A stretch of 64,000 bases of DNA from Yponomeuta sedellus (GCA_934045075.1 OW203747.1:8762357-8826356); one strand, 5' to 3'; shown: positions 1-11,148, counted from the first letter of the stretch. Numbers and translations are program-made. The notes: a model not told the origin generated them from the letters alone.

Positions 1-800
1 AACATATGAAGCATTTGCCTATTCACTATCTCTTACCCACAAACTATTTCAATCTCACCATCTATGAAACTTTAATAACCTGAAACATTAAAACGACAAA
101 TTTCACACTAAAGACCGAAATTATTAACACCCTTGTAAACTTTTCCATACATGCTTTCCCAGTCTTTACTTGTTAAATATATTTCAGCGGAAACTTCACA
201 AAGGGGTTTGTAGCCGGCCCGTAATTTACAAAGTTGAGTTTACCAAAGTACTATAAGTAGGTTTACCTACTAGATGACATGTCGAGACACGCGAGTCTCA
301 AGAACGTTTGGTTAAAACACCCTTGGTTGTACTCGTAGTACGTATGGTAAAAACGGTTTGACACTATTCTGGTTGCGTTTATGGTAAATTGGTCTTTTTA
401 ATCTGTTACGAAATTTTAATATTTTAGGACTGGCCATGCGTATTTACATTAAAGGATGACGAGTGCCGTAAAAAAAAACTTTTTTTATGACTGGCTAGTG
501 TGTTCCTTACGCTGATGAAGAGTAAAAAAAGGTTTGAATTTTAAAAGTTTATTTTATGCTGCGAATCAGGCAATTATTGACTGCCATGGTGGAGAAACTA
601 TGTTGAAGTTTTTGTTTGAATAAAAAATAAAGGACTACTTCAGGTAAATTTACAAATAATTGAGTTATCAATTAGTATGGTAGATTCAACAACAATTAAT
701 TAAGAAATGCAAAAACTACAATTATATTTATTTATAATATTATTGCACTCAAAACCTAATACTCGTATAAAAATTTCGTGTCACAGGGTTTGTTATCGGC

Positions 801-872
801 GTTATCCGACTTGTCAGAAAAATCAAATTTGATACTCATATCAAATTTGATTTTTCTGATAAGTCGGATAAC
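801..872. repeat. 34-bp inverted repeat with 4-nt loop
   Basis: Arms 801-834 and 839-872 are reverse complements with one mismatch (a G-U pair if transcribed), separated by CTCA. The outer ends read GTTATCCGAC and GTCGGATAAC. It could be a short fold-back element or a hairpin in the 3' untranslated part of the neighbouring retroelement. No duplicated target site is obvious. Confidence 0.8.
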
Positions 873-1224
873 TTGACTCATCAAGCAGCGGTTTGTATTG
901 GCCACTTTGCTGAGTTAAATAAATGAAAAATATTGCTAACAGTGGAACGTTTTAATAACTTTTATAATTAATAAATAAACTCTGGAACGACTTCAGGTGT
1001 GATTTTATTTGTAGATTTAGTAACTTTAAAACAGAAAACTGATAAAAACGGAGAAGCAGGTAAAAAGTCAGATCTGGTCAAAGCGTAAAGTAGTAGTGTG
1101 AAAAATGAGGGAAATCGAAGAATGAGTGACATACATAATTTAAATATTTGAAAATGATAGATGGAAAAAGAAATAAAAATGGTGTAAAGAGGTTTGCACC
1201 GTTACACTACCCGGGGGCAACCGG

Positions 1225-1303
1225 TAAAAAAAAATTTTTTTTTTAAATATATTTATTTAAAAAAAATATATTTAAAAAAAATTTTTTTTTTATAAAAAAA
1301 TTG
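1225..1303. repeat. A/T palindrome
   Basis: Runs of A and T around AAATATATTT form two arms of about 28 nt that can pair with each other. It is low-complexity and could be a weak unwinding or replication-slippage hotspot. Homopolymer lengths here are prone to assembly error. Confidence 0.6.
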
Positions 1304-2284
1304 TCAAGTAAAATTATTTAATTTAAAATTTAAAGTCGAGAATCCAAAGTAAGGTCGATGAAGGTCGGGGATGTGGGATGGTAAGTAAATAAATTTAGTT
1401 ATTCTTAAATATTAAAATAAAATAAAATATAAATGATGGGCGATGAAAAAAAAAATTTAGAAGGTGTGGGGTGATATCTACAATGAATATTTACATTAGG
1501 CAGTTCCACTTCTATTCATCATCTACCACTCATCCCTAGCATGCATCATCTGTCATTGTCTTCAACTACAGTAAAGGTGAAGACTTTCACTCATTATAGA
1601 CAAAATCTATTTTTATTAATTAGATTTATCCAGAAACTGGCCTAAATTAGTAATAGGCTTATTTAGCCAGTTACCACCCGCTGGTATTCGGTAGTGGTAA
1701 GGCTTATTTATTGAGTCACAATCCGCTCCATGAAAGTTATTTACATTTTAACAATATTTATAATATTGGGTACATAGTACCCGACGGGGTAGAATCCGTC
1801 GTAGAAGTGCTCTCAAGAGCTATGGTGGGGTAAACACCGTAACGCGTTTAATTAGATAACGCGATTGATAAATAAATTAGTTGACCTAGGCTTATTTAAC
1901 GTGTTGTCGCCGCACCTGATTGAAAGTTTGGATGTTCTAAAAAAATGGTTAGTAAATGTCCTGGAGGATAGTGGTGTAAGTGTGCTTAGTACGCACTAAA
2001 GGATAGGTAAGTTAAAAAGGTGCTCTAAGTTTATGTTAGAGATACACCTGGTAAGTAAAATTAAATAGAAGATTGAATAAATAAATAGACTTTGGTATGC
2101 AAATGAGTCCGAATAGGTGATGTAGTGGATATAAAAAAATTAAAACTAAAAAGGTAGCGTTTATAGCCGTTAAGGTAGTTAATAAAATAAATAAATGAAG
2201 GTGTATATATTTTACAAGTATTTACAATTTAATATAAACGAGGAATCGTATTTAAGGGTCGTATAGGGGTTTATTCTCTAAGTC

Positions 2285-5200
2285 TTAGTGGGGTATAGGC
2301 TTGATGTCTTTAATATGCCATCGACCTAGAGGTTTATTAGAAAGGTCGATTAAGTCGTAAATAAGGGGTGATATTTTATTTTGTATAATACATTTTGTAA
2401 ATTTCGGAGCTAATTTGGCAGTGAAATGCTTGTCTGAGGAGCTCAAGGGGTAGTTACGCTTCCAGACGACATCTCCAGTATTAAATTCGAGGTCTAGATG
2501 GTGTTTATTATAGTATTTTGTATTAGCTTGATGCGCTTTAAAAATGCGATGTTGTACTTTCGAGAATAGGGGTCTTAAATGACCTATGTTTTCAGCGTAC
2601 TCGTCGCGAGGGGCAAAGATTAGGTCGTCTGACAGGTCTTTGGAATCGTATGTTGTTCCGCAGGCTGGCAACTCGCGACCGAAGACTAAGTATGCTGGAG
2701 TAAATTTAGTGGTTTCATTTACTGCTGTATTGATAGCGAATTGTATTTTGTTTAAATTAACGTCCCATGTGCGGTGGTCTTCGTCGACAAAACATGCGAT
2801 TGCTGTAATTATCGTTTTATTGTATCTTTCGACCGTATTGACTTGGGGGCAATAGCGTGGTGTGTAGTGAATTTTAGGTATGTTGTAAAGTGTGAATAGG
2901 TCGTGTAGTTCCTGGCCTATCATCTGAGGGCCGTTGTCTAATATTATGGTTTCTGGTATGCCGTAGACCATAAAGACAAGGTTCTCTAATATGTGCCTGA
3001 TGATACCTGAAGTTGCTCGTTTAATTGGGAAGATTAAACAATATTTGGAAAAGCAACATGTTACGACAAATATGAATCTGTTAAGTTTACGGGTTATAGG
3101 TAAAGGGCCAATGAGATCGATAGATATGCATTGAAAAGGTCGAGAGCAAGTTTTAGGCTTGCCCATAAGGCCAATAGTTTTTTGGTTTTGATGTTTGTAT
3201 GCAAGGCACGTATCGCATTTAGAAACGAAGGAGGCGATGTCTTTATACATGCCTGGCCAGAAATAGGACTGTTTAATACGGTGATGAGTTTTAAGGGTAC
3301 CGAAATGAGCGGCCGTGGGTGTGGAGTGGTTTTCTGTTATAATCGTATGGATAAGATCTTTGGGAATCACTTGTTTCCAAGTAAATTCTGAGTTATATGG
3401 TGTATTAGAGCGTGTATATCTAAAGAGTTTATCGTCTTTAATCATGTAGTCAGGTGTGGAGGTTGGATTAGTTTTACATTTAGTGAAGATATCGGTAAAC
3501 CATTTGTCAGTGGTTTCTGTAGGGTTAAAGTTAATAATGTTAACAGGTATGGAACGGGATAAAATGTCGGGTACTACATGGTCTTTGCCTTGTTTATGTT
3601 TGATGTCGAAATTGAACATTGAAAGGCGGATACTCCAACGGGCTAGTCTACCTGTGGGATTATCCAATTTTAGGAACCACTGGAGAGCTGCGTGATCGGT
3701 ATAAATGGTAAATTTTTTGCCATTATCAAGGTAGCAACGCCAGTGTTCTAAGGCTGTAATTACACTTAGCAGTTCGCGTTCAGTGATAGAATAGTTTCTC
3801 TCTGCGCTTGATAAAGATTTGCTCATATAAGCTATAGGTTTTTCGACTCCGTCATAGGTTTGGGTAAGCATGGCTCCAAGGCCAAAGCTTGATGCATCAC
3901 AGTGTACCTGGAATGGTTTATTGAAATCTGGGCAAGATAAAATAGGTGTGGAAACAAGAGCTTCTTTTATTTTGTTAAAAGCCTTATCAGCTTCTTGTGT
4001 CCATTTGAAAGGAGGAGCTTTTTTGCTAGTAGAAGTAAGTTTGTTTAGTGGAGCTGTTAAGTTGCTGAGGTTTGGTACAAAGCGTCTATACCAGCTCACT
4101 GTACCTAGAAATTGTTTAACTTGTTTAGCAGTTACAGGTGTTTTAATATCTAATATTGCTTTCACTTTTTCAGGGTCAGTATGGAGACCTTTTTCATCAA
4201 TAATATAACCCAGATATTTTAACTCTTTACGGAAGAAAGCGCATTTGGGATAATTTATAGTAATATTTGCCTGTATTAGTTTTTTATGGATTTTGTTGAG
4301 TAATTCTACGTGATGTTCGAATGTGGTAGTGGCTATGACAATATCGTCTAAGTAGCAGAATACAGAGTTATCGAAATCGGCCGAGAAAAGATTATCAATA
4401 AATCTTTGTTGGGTAGCGGGGGCGTTAGTGAGACCAAAGGGCATAACTTTAAATTGGTACATTCCACGACCTGGAACGTGAAAAGCAGTTTTAGGTCTGT
4501 CATCAAGCTTGAGGGGAATCTCCCAGAAGGCTTTAGCGATATCAATGGATGATAAATATTTGGCATCACGAAGGTTGTCAAGTATATCCGAAATAAAGGG
4601 AAGTTTATAAGCATCTTTTTTGGTAATTGAATTTAATTTTCGGCTGTCCACGCAAAAGCGCCATTTGCCATCTTTTTTTGGAGTAATTATGACTGGACTA
4701 AGCCAAGGGCTTTCGCAAGGTTCGATCACATCTAGTTTCAACATATCGTCAACTTCTTTGCAGAGAGCTTTCTGTTTTTCTGGTGAGAGTCGATAGCAGC
4801 GTTGACGAAGAGGGGGGTGATCACCTGTATCTATTTGGTGCTCTGCCATATGGGTTTTGCCTAGTGGTAATACTTCAGTGGATATGTTTTTGAATTTTGC
4901 CATGATTGCGTCTGCGGTAATTTGTTGACATTCTGAAAGGTTATTGTAGGAATGGATATGTTTGTTATCGGTAGTGATATTAAATGATTTGTTAGTAGAA
5001 GAATTAAAGATTCTAATTTTGGAAAGGATATCTGGTCCTAGGTTAAATTGTTTCCAGAAGTCTATCCCTAGAATAAATGATTCGGTGATAGCTGGAATAA
5101 CATGTGCTGTTATAAGTGAAAACTTGTTGTTGAAATTAATTGGTAGTGTTATCGTGCCGATGGAGGTAATGGATTGGCCGTTTCCTACACTGGCCTTAAT

Positions 5201-5472
5201 TATTTGTTGCTTGTCAATAGTATAGCCTAAGTGTAGGAGAGTTTTATGGGAGTTGTCGCCAAGTATTGTTAGTGAGCTACCGCTATCTAACAGGCCGTTT
5301 AAGGTTAATTGGTTTACCTGAACTTGAACATACGGGCGTTCCGTATCTACTTTGTTAGAGAATAAAGTAGAAATATTATAGGATTTGAAGAATATGGTAA
5401 TGGTCTGTAGCCATTCTTTCCAATCCGTTTCGTTAAAATTATTAGTAGGGTAAATACGATCCTCGTTAATTA
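2285..5472 (-). CDS. pol: Pro-Pol polyprotein (protease, RT, RNase H, integrase), -1 frame
   Basis: The frame is open from the gag stop region (5472) to the stop at 2285. There is no in-frame ATG until 4903, so it is probably made only as a Gag-Pro-Pol fusion. Seen in order: aspartic protease site LLDSGSS (codons for DSG at 5279-5287); RT with SIDIAKAFW and the catalytic box CYLDDIVIAT; RNase H with HCDASSFGLGAML and TDHAALQWF; an integrase HHCC zinc finger (H-F-G-T-L...H, then CDTC); and the catalytic triad in SIDLIGPLP, LDNGPQM and VERYNK. A GPY/F-like module (LAPKFTKCII...YDLI) lies near the C-terminus. All core catalytic residues are present, so an active enzyme is plausible. No envelope frame follows. 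Confidence 0.9.
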
Positions 5473-6744
5473 GTTTTTTGGAACATTACAATTAGGGCAA
5501 TGAGTAAATTTTACGTCAGATCTGCCACAACGGTAACAGACTAAGCGTGTACTAGTACAGTCGTGTAGTAAATGTGTATCGACTCGACATCTTGGGCAAG
5601 TAAATATAGTTTGCCGCGAGTCAGAAGGTTTTTTAATAGTATGTACGGGTAAGTTTTTATTGTTAAATGGGTATTCGGGAATGTTTGGAATGTACCTATT
5701 TGGTTGTGGCTTAGCATGGGTGGACTCAGCGGTTTGAGTAGCTGGATTGGATATTTCCAAGCAATTTTCTGTCCATTTGCATGCTTCTAGCAAAGAATTT
5801 ATAGAGTTTAAGTCACTGGGTGATAAGCGCTGTGCGTATTCGTGTCTTAAATTTCGGCGAATGGTATTAATTTTTTCTTTCTCTGACGGGGGGTCGTATA
5901 ATTTTGAAAATAGTGATTGTATAGCTGTGAAGTATTGAATCACACGTTCATTTGGTTTTTGTATGCGTTCATCAATAATCTTCTTTAACTTGTAGTCGTG
6001 GTCGACTATTTCAAAATCAGTTACTAGTGCTGTTTTGAAAGATTGCCAATCACGTAATTGATCTTTTTTTGATGTAAACCAATCTAAAGCTGTATGTTGT
6101 AAAATATCGAAAAGGTTAGTGTATAGTTTGGTGTGAGGTATATTTTTGATTTCTGCAAGTTCTTCAATTTTTTTTATAAATTCTTTTGGGCAGCTGTCTC
6201 CTTTAAATACATATTTTTTAAATTCGTTTCCTGTTCTGTTGTCCGAAATGTTAATTAATTTTTGGGTTAATGTTTCGAAATACACATTTGCTTGTAAGTG
6301 GTTGTTAGTGGTTGGTGTGGTTATTGTTGAGTGGTATTGTGATGGGCCTGGGGTGTATTCTAATGTTGTGAAGTGTGTTTCGTGAGTTTTGAATTGTTCC
6401 CATAATGCTTTGTATGTATCGAGTTCTTGTGTAGTGTTTTCGGTTGAGATAGATATGTGGGATAACCTTCCCTTAATATGTTGTAAATAAGGTTGAATTT
6501 TTTGTTTCCTACTCGGATATGCAGTTAGTAGAGTACTCACTAGGGTTAGAGATTTATTTATTTCCTCAAAATCAGTTTCTAGCTGGTATGGTGACGACTC
6601 TAGAATCGGGTGGGCTTCTGAATTATTTAACGCATCTATTAGGATAACGCGTAGGTTATCTGCTGTTTCAGTTGAAGGGATTGTGACTCCTCGAATTCGC
6701 AGTTCATAAAGGACTTCGGGTTTATTCAAGAGGGAAACGTCCAT
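5470..6744 (-). CDS. gag: Gag-like nucleocapsid polyprotein, 424 aa
   Basis: The start at 6744 is in good context (CACGATGG) and gives 424 residues. The C-terminus carries a CCHC knuckle, C-X2-C-X4-H-X4-C (residues about 383-396), followed by a second Cys/His cluster (CYRC...HCPNC, about 403-419), typical of retrotransposon nucleocapsid. The central part (for example ALDWFTSKKDQLRDW and QYFTAIQSLFSKL) resembles the retrotransposon Gag core that forms capsid-like particles. Its stop TAA directly follows a slippery heptamer, linking it to Pro-Pol. Confidence 0.88.
   Translation of the reverse strand: MDVSLLNKPEVLYELRIRGVTIPSTETADNLRVILIDALNNSEAHPILESSPYQLETDFEEINKSLTLVSTLLTAYPSRKQKIQPYLQHIKGRLSHISISTENTTQELDTYKALWEQFKTHETHFTTLEYTPGPSQYHSTITTPTTNNHLQANVYFETLTQKLINISDNRTGNEFKKYVFKGDSCPKEFIKKIEELAEIKNIPHTKLYTNLFDILQHTALDWFTSKKDQLRDWQSFKTALVTDFEIVDHDYKLKKIIDERIQKPNERVIQYFTAIQSLFSKLYDPPSEKEKINTIRRNLRHEYAQRLSPSDLNSINSLLEACKWTENCLEISNPATQTAESTHAKPQPNRYIPNIPEYPFNNKNLPVHTIKKPSDSRQTIFTCPRCRVDTHLLHDCTSTRLVCYRCGRSDVKFTHCPNCNVPKN
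5473..5479 (-). promoter_or_regulatory. -1 ribosomal frameshift heptamer A AAA AAC
   Basis: In the gag frame the end reads CCA AAA AAC TAA. This contains A-AAA-AAC, a canonical X-XXY-YYZ slippery site, and the pol frame is exactly -1 relative to gag and open through this point. Slippage here would fuse Gag to Pro-Pol one codon before the gag stop. I did not define a downstream pseudoknot. Confidence 0.8.
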
Positions 6745-7786
6745 CGTGGATAAACTTTTATACTCGATTGTACAAGTTGAAAATTATAATATTTAAAAGA
6801 ATATGGATACTATAAAAAAAGAGGTTAGGAAATTATTTTAGTAATGAGGTAAGGATGGGGTGAGGGTGAAGTTTTATTTTATTGCCAAAGAGTTCCTTGT
6901 AGGTTTAACCTGTGGAGGTTTTGTTTTGAATTTTGAAAAATTTTATGACAATGAATGGTGTCAGAATTACTGACGTCTAGAAATTTGGTTTGCAAAGATT
7001 TTGTAAATAATTTTATTTTAAATTTTAATAATATAATATTGTTATCAATAGACTGTATGAGTGCAGTTTCACCTTACCTTCGAGTCGGCCTCGAAGACCT
7101 AGAGGGTAAAGCTAGGCTGTCTACGTGTAATTACCCAGGATACTCTCCTGAGGCAACGTAAGTTAGTAACCAGTCCCACCTGGAATTATAAATTCCAGGT
7201 TACCGAGGTCTATGGAACTGCTAGTGAGCAGCCTGTGGTTGTGTAACTGTCTGATAAATGCGTGTAGAAGTTATTGATTGTATACTGTTGGTGTATACTA
7301 ACTGTGGTATGTTTCGGTTAGGTGGGGTGCAGATAGATAGAATAGGACTTTTATTAGGGCCGAAAAAATTTGTTACTATGGGTGAATCTAGTTAGTGAAG
7401 AATGGTCAATGAGTAGTTATGATGAATTACCTTGTGGTCCAGAAGTCAAGTCGCACTTTAAAATTAATTTAATATTTTATTTATAAAACACTCGACAACA
7501 CTTAACAAAAAAAAAATCTTGCAGGTCTTGTGGGTAAAGTTGGGGGCGGCGGAGAGGTCCGACAGAACCCTTGAGCAAGGCTGGGGAGCTCCAAGGGATG
7601 CGTCTGTGATGTATGAGGTCGTGGGTCGTGGGTATGAAACAGCAGCAGCAGTTCGACGATTGTGCACACGTATAATCGTGGTAATCGTACTCGTATTTGC
7701 CTTCGCACTCGCAGCGTAGTCGCGGTGGGTGGGCTTTGTCGTCTCAGCGTATCAAGCCGTGGGGTGACGTTGGGTTTCGTTATTAT
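6745..7786 (-). other. Leader between primer site and gag
   Basis: About 1.04 kb without a conserved frame. It is AT-rich near gag and C-rich on the minus strand at 7500-7790. The long leader would hold packaging signals if the primer site is real. Confidence 0.4.
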
Positions 7787-7798
7787 CGTTGGGCGCCA
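7787..7798 (-). promoter_or_regulatory. Candidate primer-binding site, tRNA-Lys type
   Basis: Minus-strand TGGCGCCCAACG equals the first 12 nt of the Lys1,2-type primer site used by many retroelements. The following bases then diverge. The 5' LTR would end just above 7798. No matching 3' LTR was found, so this is tentative. Confidence 0.45.
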
Positions 7799-8029
7799 GT
7801 GTATTTGCACCGTTACAACAGTACCTTCACATGGAATATTTAACACTTGTGATTAATGTAAGGTTGTAGAACTTTTAATATGGCGTTTCGAGTAAAATTC
7901 TCTGTTGCCTTCTGTCGTTCGTAGACTTCTGAATAACTTTGGCCGTAAAACAGACATTAAATTAAACGTCATATCCCTATATCACGCGCACCAAATCTTG
8001 AGCGAAGCGCTTTTGGTCTATTCAACCCG

Positions 8030-8330
8030 CAGTGATTGGAATCAATCGCTTGAGTTCAGCAACAACAAGCGCGGTCAGGTGCAGGATGGGTGACCGTCCC
8101 GTGACTACCGCTAGTGGCATTTTCCGAGCGCTTCCATGCTCCGCAAGGTACGTTAAGCCATGTCAGAGACCTTATGGGGGGCTTGATAGCTTCTGACAGT
8201 AAGGCCCGCCACTGTCTTACAATCCTCCACCAGCCCGGAATTGGCCCCGTGGTGGAGTATTGCCTAACCTTCCTGTGATGCTGGAAGAGACCCGTGCCCC
8301 AACAATAGGGGCATACAAGGGTTGATATAG
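8030..8330 (+). mobile_element. 5S-rRNA-derived SINE copy (near full length)
   Basis: The 5S-like head has GTTCAGCAACAAC, GCGCGGTCAGG and GGATGGGTGACCG. A body follows (cttatgggg...gcttgatag, cctccacca, gtggtggagtat) and the 3' end is GGGTTGATATAG. The head corresponds to the internal promoter region of 5S rRNA (box A, intermediate element, box C). Confidence 0.8.
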
Positions 8331-8526
8331 AAATCTTGATCAATCGCCTAACTGTCAAATTAGTATGGAATTTGACAGCCAGGTGATTGGAATCGCTCAG
8401 GATTTAGTATCCATAATTAACCCATGTACTTTCGCCTGCACCAACATTGTAAACACGTTAGAACCTTGTCACATTAACCTCTTCTTGACTGGTGTATGAG
8501 GAATTGACTATTTTGACTTTGACAAG

Positions 8527-8655
8527 GTACAGTACTACACATCATAAAAGTCCCTTCGGGAATCTACGTTCGCGCAGACTAGGAAGAAGTGTAACGAAAG
8601 TACCCGAAGCTATAAGTACATTCAACATGATCTTTAACCGATACGGTTAAGGTGC
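8527..8655 (+). repeat. Dispersed repeat, copy 1 (possible LTR start)
   Basis: Starts GTACAGTACTACACATC and is almost identical to 12835-12959; it differs mainly by four extra bases (gaaa). Downstream to about 8915 there are a CATAAAATTA box and an AATAAA, so it could be part of a solo LTR. Confidence 0.65.
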
Positions 8656-8960
8656 AGAATTGATTGCCGCAGTAGCGCTACCTGTTTCGCTCACGCTAAT
8701 ATTGCGAAACTAATCACCTGCATCGATGACGTTGAATCAACCAATAGCAACAAAGGCGCGCGGCCTGCCATAAAATTAATCTATGTGATTGGTCGATCAA
8801 CTCGCCGCACATCCAAAATTTGTTCATCTGCGCAGGTACATCCGCGAGACTTATTTCTTGTGTAGCACTGTACTGACGTGCATACTTAGTACTCGTGACT
8901 GAACAATAAATTCAAGACTCGAGCGAAGTCGCAAACTTTTACGTAGTCTATAAACGTACC
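8656..8960 (+). other. Possible remainder of a solo LTR
   Basis: Not repeated elsewhere in the window. It contains CATAAAATTA (TATA-like) and, about 130 bp on, GAACAATAAATTC (polyadenylation-like). A solo LTR would have this order, but neither the LTR end nor a target duplication is defined. Confidence 0.25.
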
Positions 8961-8961
8961 A

Positions 8962-9215
8962 CTTCAGGACACAGGCCTTCCCTCAGGAGGAGAGAGAATG
9001 GGTTTAATTACCACGCGTGCCCACCGCGGATTGCAGTGAGGTATTCGACCACCTCAGATACTTAGTTTTCCTCACGATGTTTTCCTTCACGGTTAGTGAG
9101 TGGTAACTAACTAAAAACAAAGTCTTTGGTACATGCAAAACTGGGAATCGAACCTGGGTCTCTCGCTTCCGAATCCATGGTACTGCAAACTGGGCTACCG
9201 CCGCTCTACGCCCGG
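8962..9215 (-). mobile_element. tRNA-derived SINE S2 copy
   Basis: Read on the minus strand: tRNA-like head (AGCGGCGGTAGCCC...GGTTCGATTCCC), then GTACCAAAGACTTTG, then GTGAAGGAAAACATCGTGAG, then the tail that includes GGTGGGCACGCGTGG and CCTCCTGAGGGAAGGCCTG. It has the same order as the copies at 10.1 and 59.9 kb. Confidence 0.75.
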
Positions 9216-9689
9216 TTACTCGTACGTTAGAAAAATAAATTTTAGTTAACAGGGTATCAGTCGTTTTTGTATGCACATTTGCCAACAGACAGTGCTTAAC
9301 AGTAGATTCTTAGACTGTTAGTGTACGAGAAGCCGGAGGTTAGACCCACAACGCTTCTAATGTCTAGAAAAGTGCATGACCTATAATATGGCCTAAGACT
9401 TTCTTTCAATTAAAGAATCAATCCAAGTAGGTATTCTAAATCTCTCGAAAGCGGCACTTTTTTGTAACAAGTAGCGCCATCTGTGATCGCACTCAAACAA
9501 CTTTCCCCAAAATGCAAGAACGCGAGCAGATCTTGCGAGCTCTAGTTTTTTTCCTATATTGTACCCATTTTTGGCTAGTTACGGTGGCGGGGTGAAAAGA
9601 AAAAAAAAATTAAGAAAGAAGACATTCATTTCCACTATTGCCACGAAAACAAAAAGTAAACAAGTCCAGTAAAAGTTAAACAGTCCAAC

Positions 9690-9850
9690 TACCTGTCTCA
9701 CTTTTCCTTTAGCACCTCTCCATCGTGGGTTGCCTGGAAGAAATTGCTCTAAGCAATAAGACCGCCAACTGTACTGTATCTTTGTAATTATTTTTTGTTT
9801 TTTTTTCCTGGTGTACAATAAAGAATATTCTTATCTTATCATATCTTATC
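9690..9850 (+). mobile_element. Jockey-type LINE 3' end
   Basis: Near-identical to 43012-43170: GTTGCCTGGAAGAAATTGCT, AGCAATAAGACCGCC, then GTGTACAATAAAGAATATTC with an ATCTTATC tail. The AATAAA plus simple-repeat tail marks a non-LTR element end. Confidence 0.7.
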
Positions 9851-10104
9851 CAGGGATCTTGGAAAGCCATGAGGAAGGCATTATGTTTTGTAGTGGGCGT
9901 CGAATGGCTGATGATCATAAAGATGATAAAGGGGCTCCATGCAGTAACACTAGTACGACGAATGGAAAAAAACTCGTATGTTCTGTTCCGGATCGGTTTT
10001 GAGTACGAGTTAGTGTAAGAAATGTTTATTCATAAGCCATAACACCAAATAGACCATACAAGTTAGTTAGACCTGAGATTTCCGCACTTAGCCTCATAGT
10101 TGGG

Positions 10105-10512
10105 CCATTGTACGTAGCAAGCGCCGAAGTACGCTAACACCTCTGACACTAGGGTTTCCTTACGATGTTTTCCTTCACCGTCAGCGAGTAGTATTGCTAG
10201 TATAATTTCACAAATGTACATAATTATACTATTTTTATTTTTAATGCACTAACCCGTGCTAAGGACAAATTTAAAAACCTATTTAGAGGCTAAAAATTTC
10301 ACCCATGCCGGGATTCGAACCCGCAACCTCTGGCACGGATAGCCAGAGGTTGCGGGTTTGATTCCCGGCATGGGTGACATTTTTAGCCTCTAAATAGGTT
10401 TTTAAATGTACATAACTTAGAAAACAAAGTCATTGGTACATGCCGGGCTTCGAACCCACGACCTCCCCATTGAGAAGCCGGCGTTCTACACCGCTCCGCT
10501 ACCACCGCTCTA
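10105..10512 (-). mobile_element. SINE S2 copy split by an S1 insertion
   Basis: S2 sequence at 10105-10223 (AGGGTTTCCTTACGATG, CCTTCACCGTCAGCGAG) resumes at 10404-10512 (tRNA-like head with GGCTTCGAACCC). The break is flanked by a 12-bp duplication AAATGTACATAA (10212-10223 and 10404-10415), showing an S1 element landed in an older S2 copy. Confidence 0.85.
10224..10403. mobile_element. SINE S1 as a near-perfect fold-back
   Basis: Arms 10269-10334 and 10342-10407 (66 nt each) are reverse complements with few mismatches. The 7-nt loop ACGGATA equals the anticodon loop of the S1 tRNA-like head. Only the 3' half of the tRNA-like region and the TTAGAGGC body are present, in both orientations. 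The A-rich end (reverse complement of TTTTTATTTTTAATGCACT) adjoins the left target duplication. Confidence 0.85.
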
Positions 10513-10589
10513 TAGACCATACAATATGAATGGCAACATAGAACGGAAGATTTAGATAGAAATACAATTAACTAACGTAGACTGTAATA

Positions 10590-10800
10590 ATATACTAGAC
10601 TAACATCGTGCTAAGGACAATTTTTAAAACCTATTTAGAGGCTAAAATTCCACCCATGCCGGTATTCGAACCCGCGACCTCTGGCTATCCGTGCCAGCGC
10701 TCTTCCAACTGAGCTAATGGGCGGCTCACCGGCATCAGTGAAATTTCGAACCTCTTTACAATATTCTCTGTATGACGTACGGAGATATAGTTTTTGCAAA
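10590..10800 (-). mobile_element. SINE S1 copy
   Basis: Minus-strand order: GAATATTGTAAAGAGGTTCG, CGCCCATTAGCTCAGTTGG (box A), GGTTCGAATACC (box B), TTTTAGCCTCTAAATAGG, CCTTAGCACG. This copy is full-length with the pre-tRNA segment. Confidence 0.8.
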
Positions 10801-11148
10801 TGCAAAAACTATATTTTGTAAAAGTAGATGAAATGAAAAAATTAAAAAAAAGACAAATTTTTATTGAGCAGAATTAAACATAACAATGTATTAAGTAACT
10901 CTGAACCCCAAACTAAATTAAATTGTGTCTTGGGGCACAGTTCTCCATACGGGTTGAACTTAAATAGATACGAGTTTTATCCATCGGAGTGGTAAATGCA
11001 TGAAGCCGCTTAAGACGAATTTATAAAACAACGATTCCTCTAAAACAGTGCTCAAAGGCAGTTTATGCGATTTGTGGTTTAAGCCCTAAACCGTCAGACT
11101 ATTTAAACTGTATCTGAGAAGAGTATGTTGCTTGGCTTGTTGTTGCTT

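Larger units (their letters stand above)
1..2284. other. AT-rich non-coding flank of the first retroelement
   Basis: No open reading frame of note lies here. The 3' end of the minus-strand Ty3/gypsy element, including its 3' LTR, should fall in or beyond this stretch, but I could not find a block matching the sequence above 7.8 kb. The only structures seen are the two inverted repeats listed separately. The composition is strongly A/T with many homopolymer runs. Confidence 0.5.
2285..7798 (-). mobile_element. Ty3/gypsy LTR retrotransposon, internal region
   Basis: Order on the minus strand: candidate primer-binding site (7787-7798), a leader of about 1 kb, gag (5470-6744), then protease-RT-RNaseH-integrase (2285-5472) in the -1 frame. 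Protease before RT and integrase after RNase H is the Ty3/gypsy (Metaviridae) order, and no env-like frame follows pol. Gag and pol are intact apart from the expected frameshift, so the element may be recent. LTRs were not resolved on either side. Clade (Osvaldo-like or other) is left open. Confidence 0.85.

Noticed and set aside
2285..7798. Envelope gene (errantivirus)
   Set aside because: No frame follows pol on the minus strand between 2285 and position 1.
1192..7818. TTGCACCGTTACA shared by 1194-1206 and 7806-7818, as possible LTR ends
   Set aside because: The match is 13 nt only and sequence on both sides differs, so it does not support an LTR pair.
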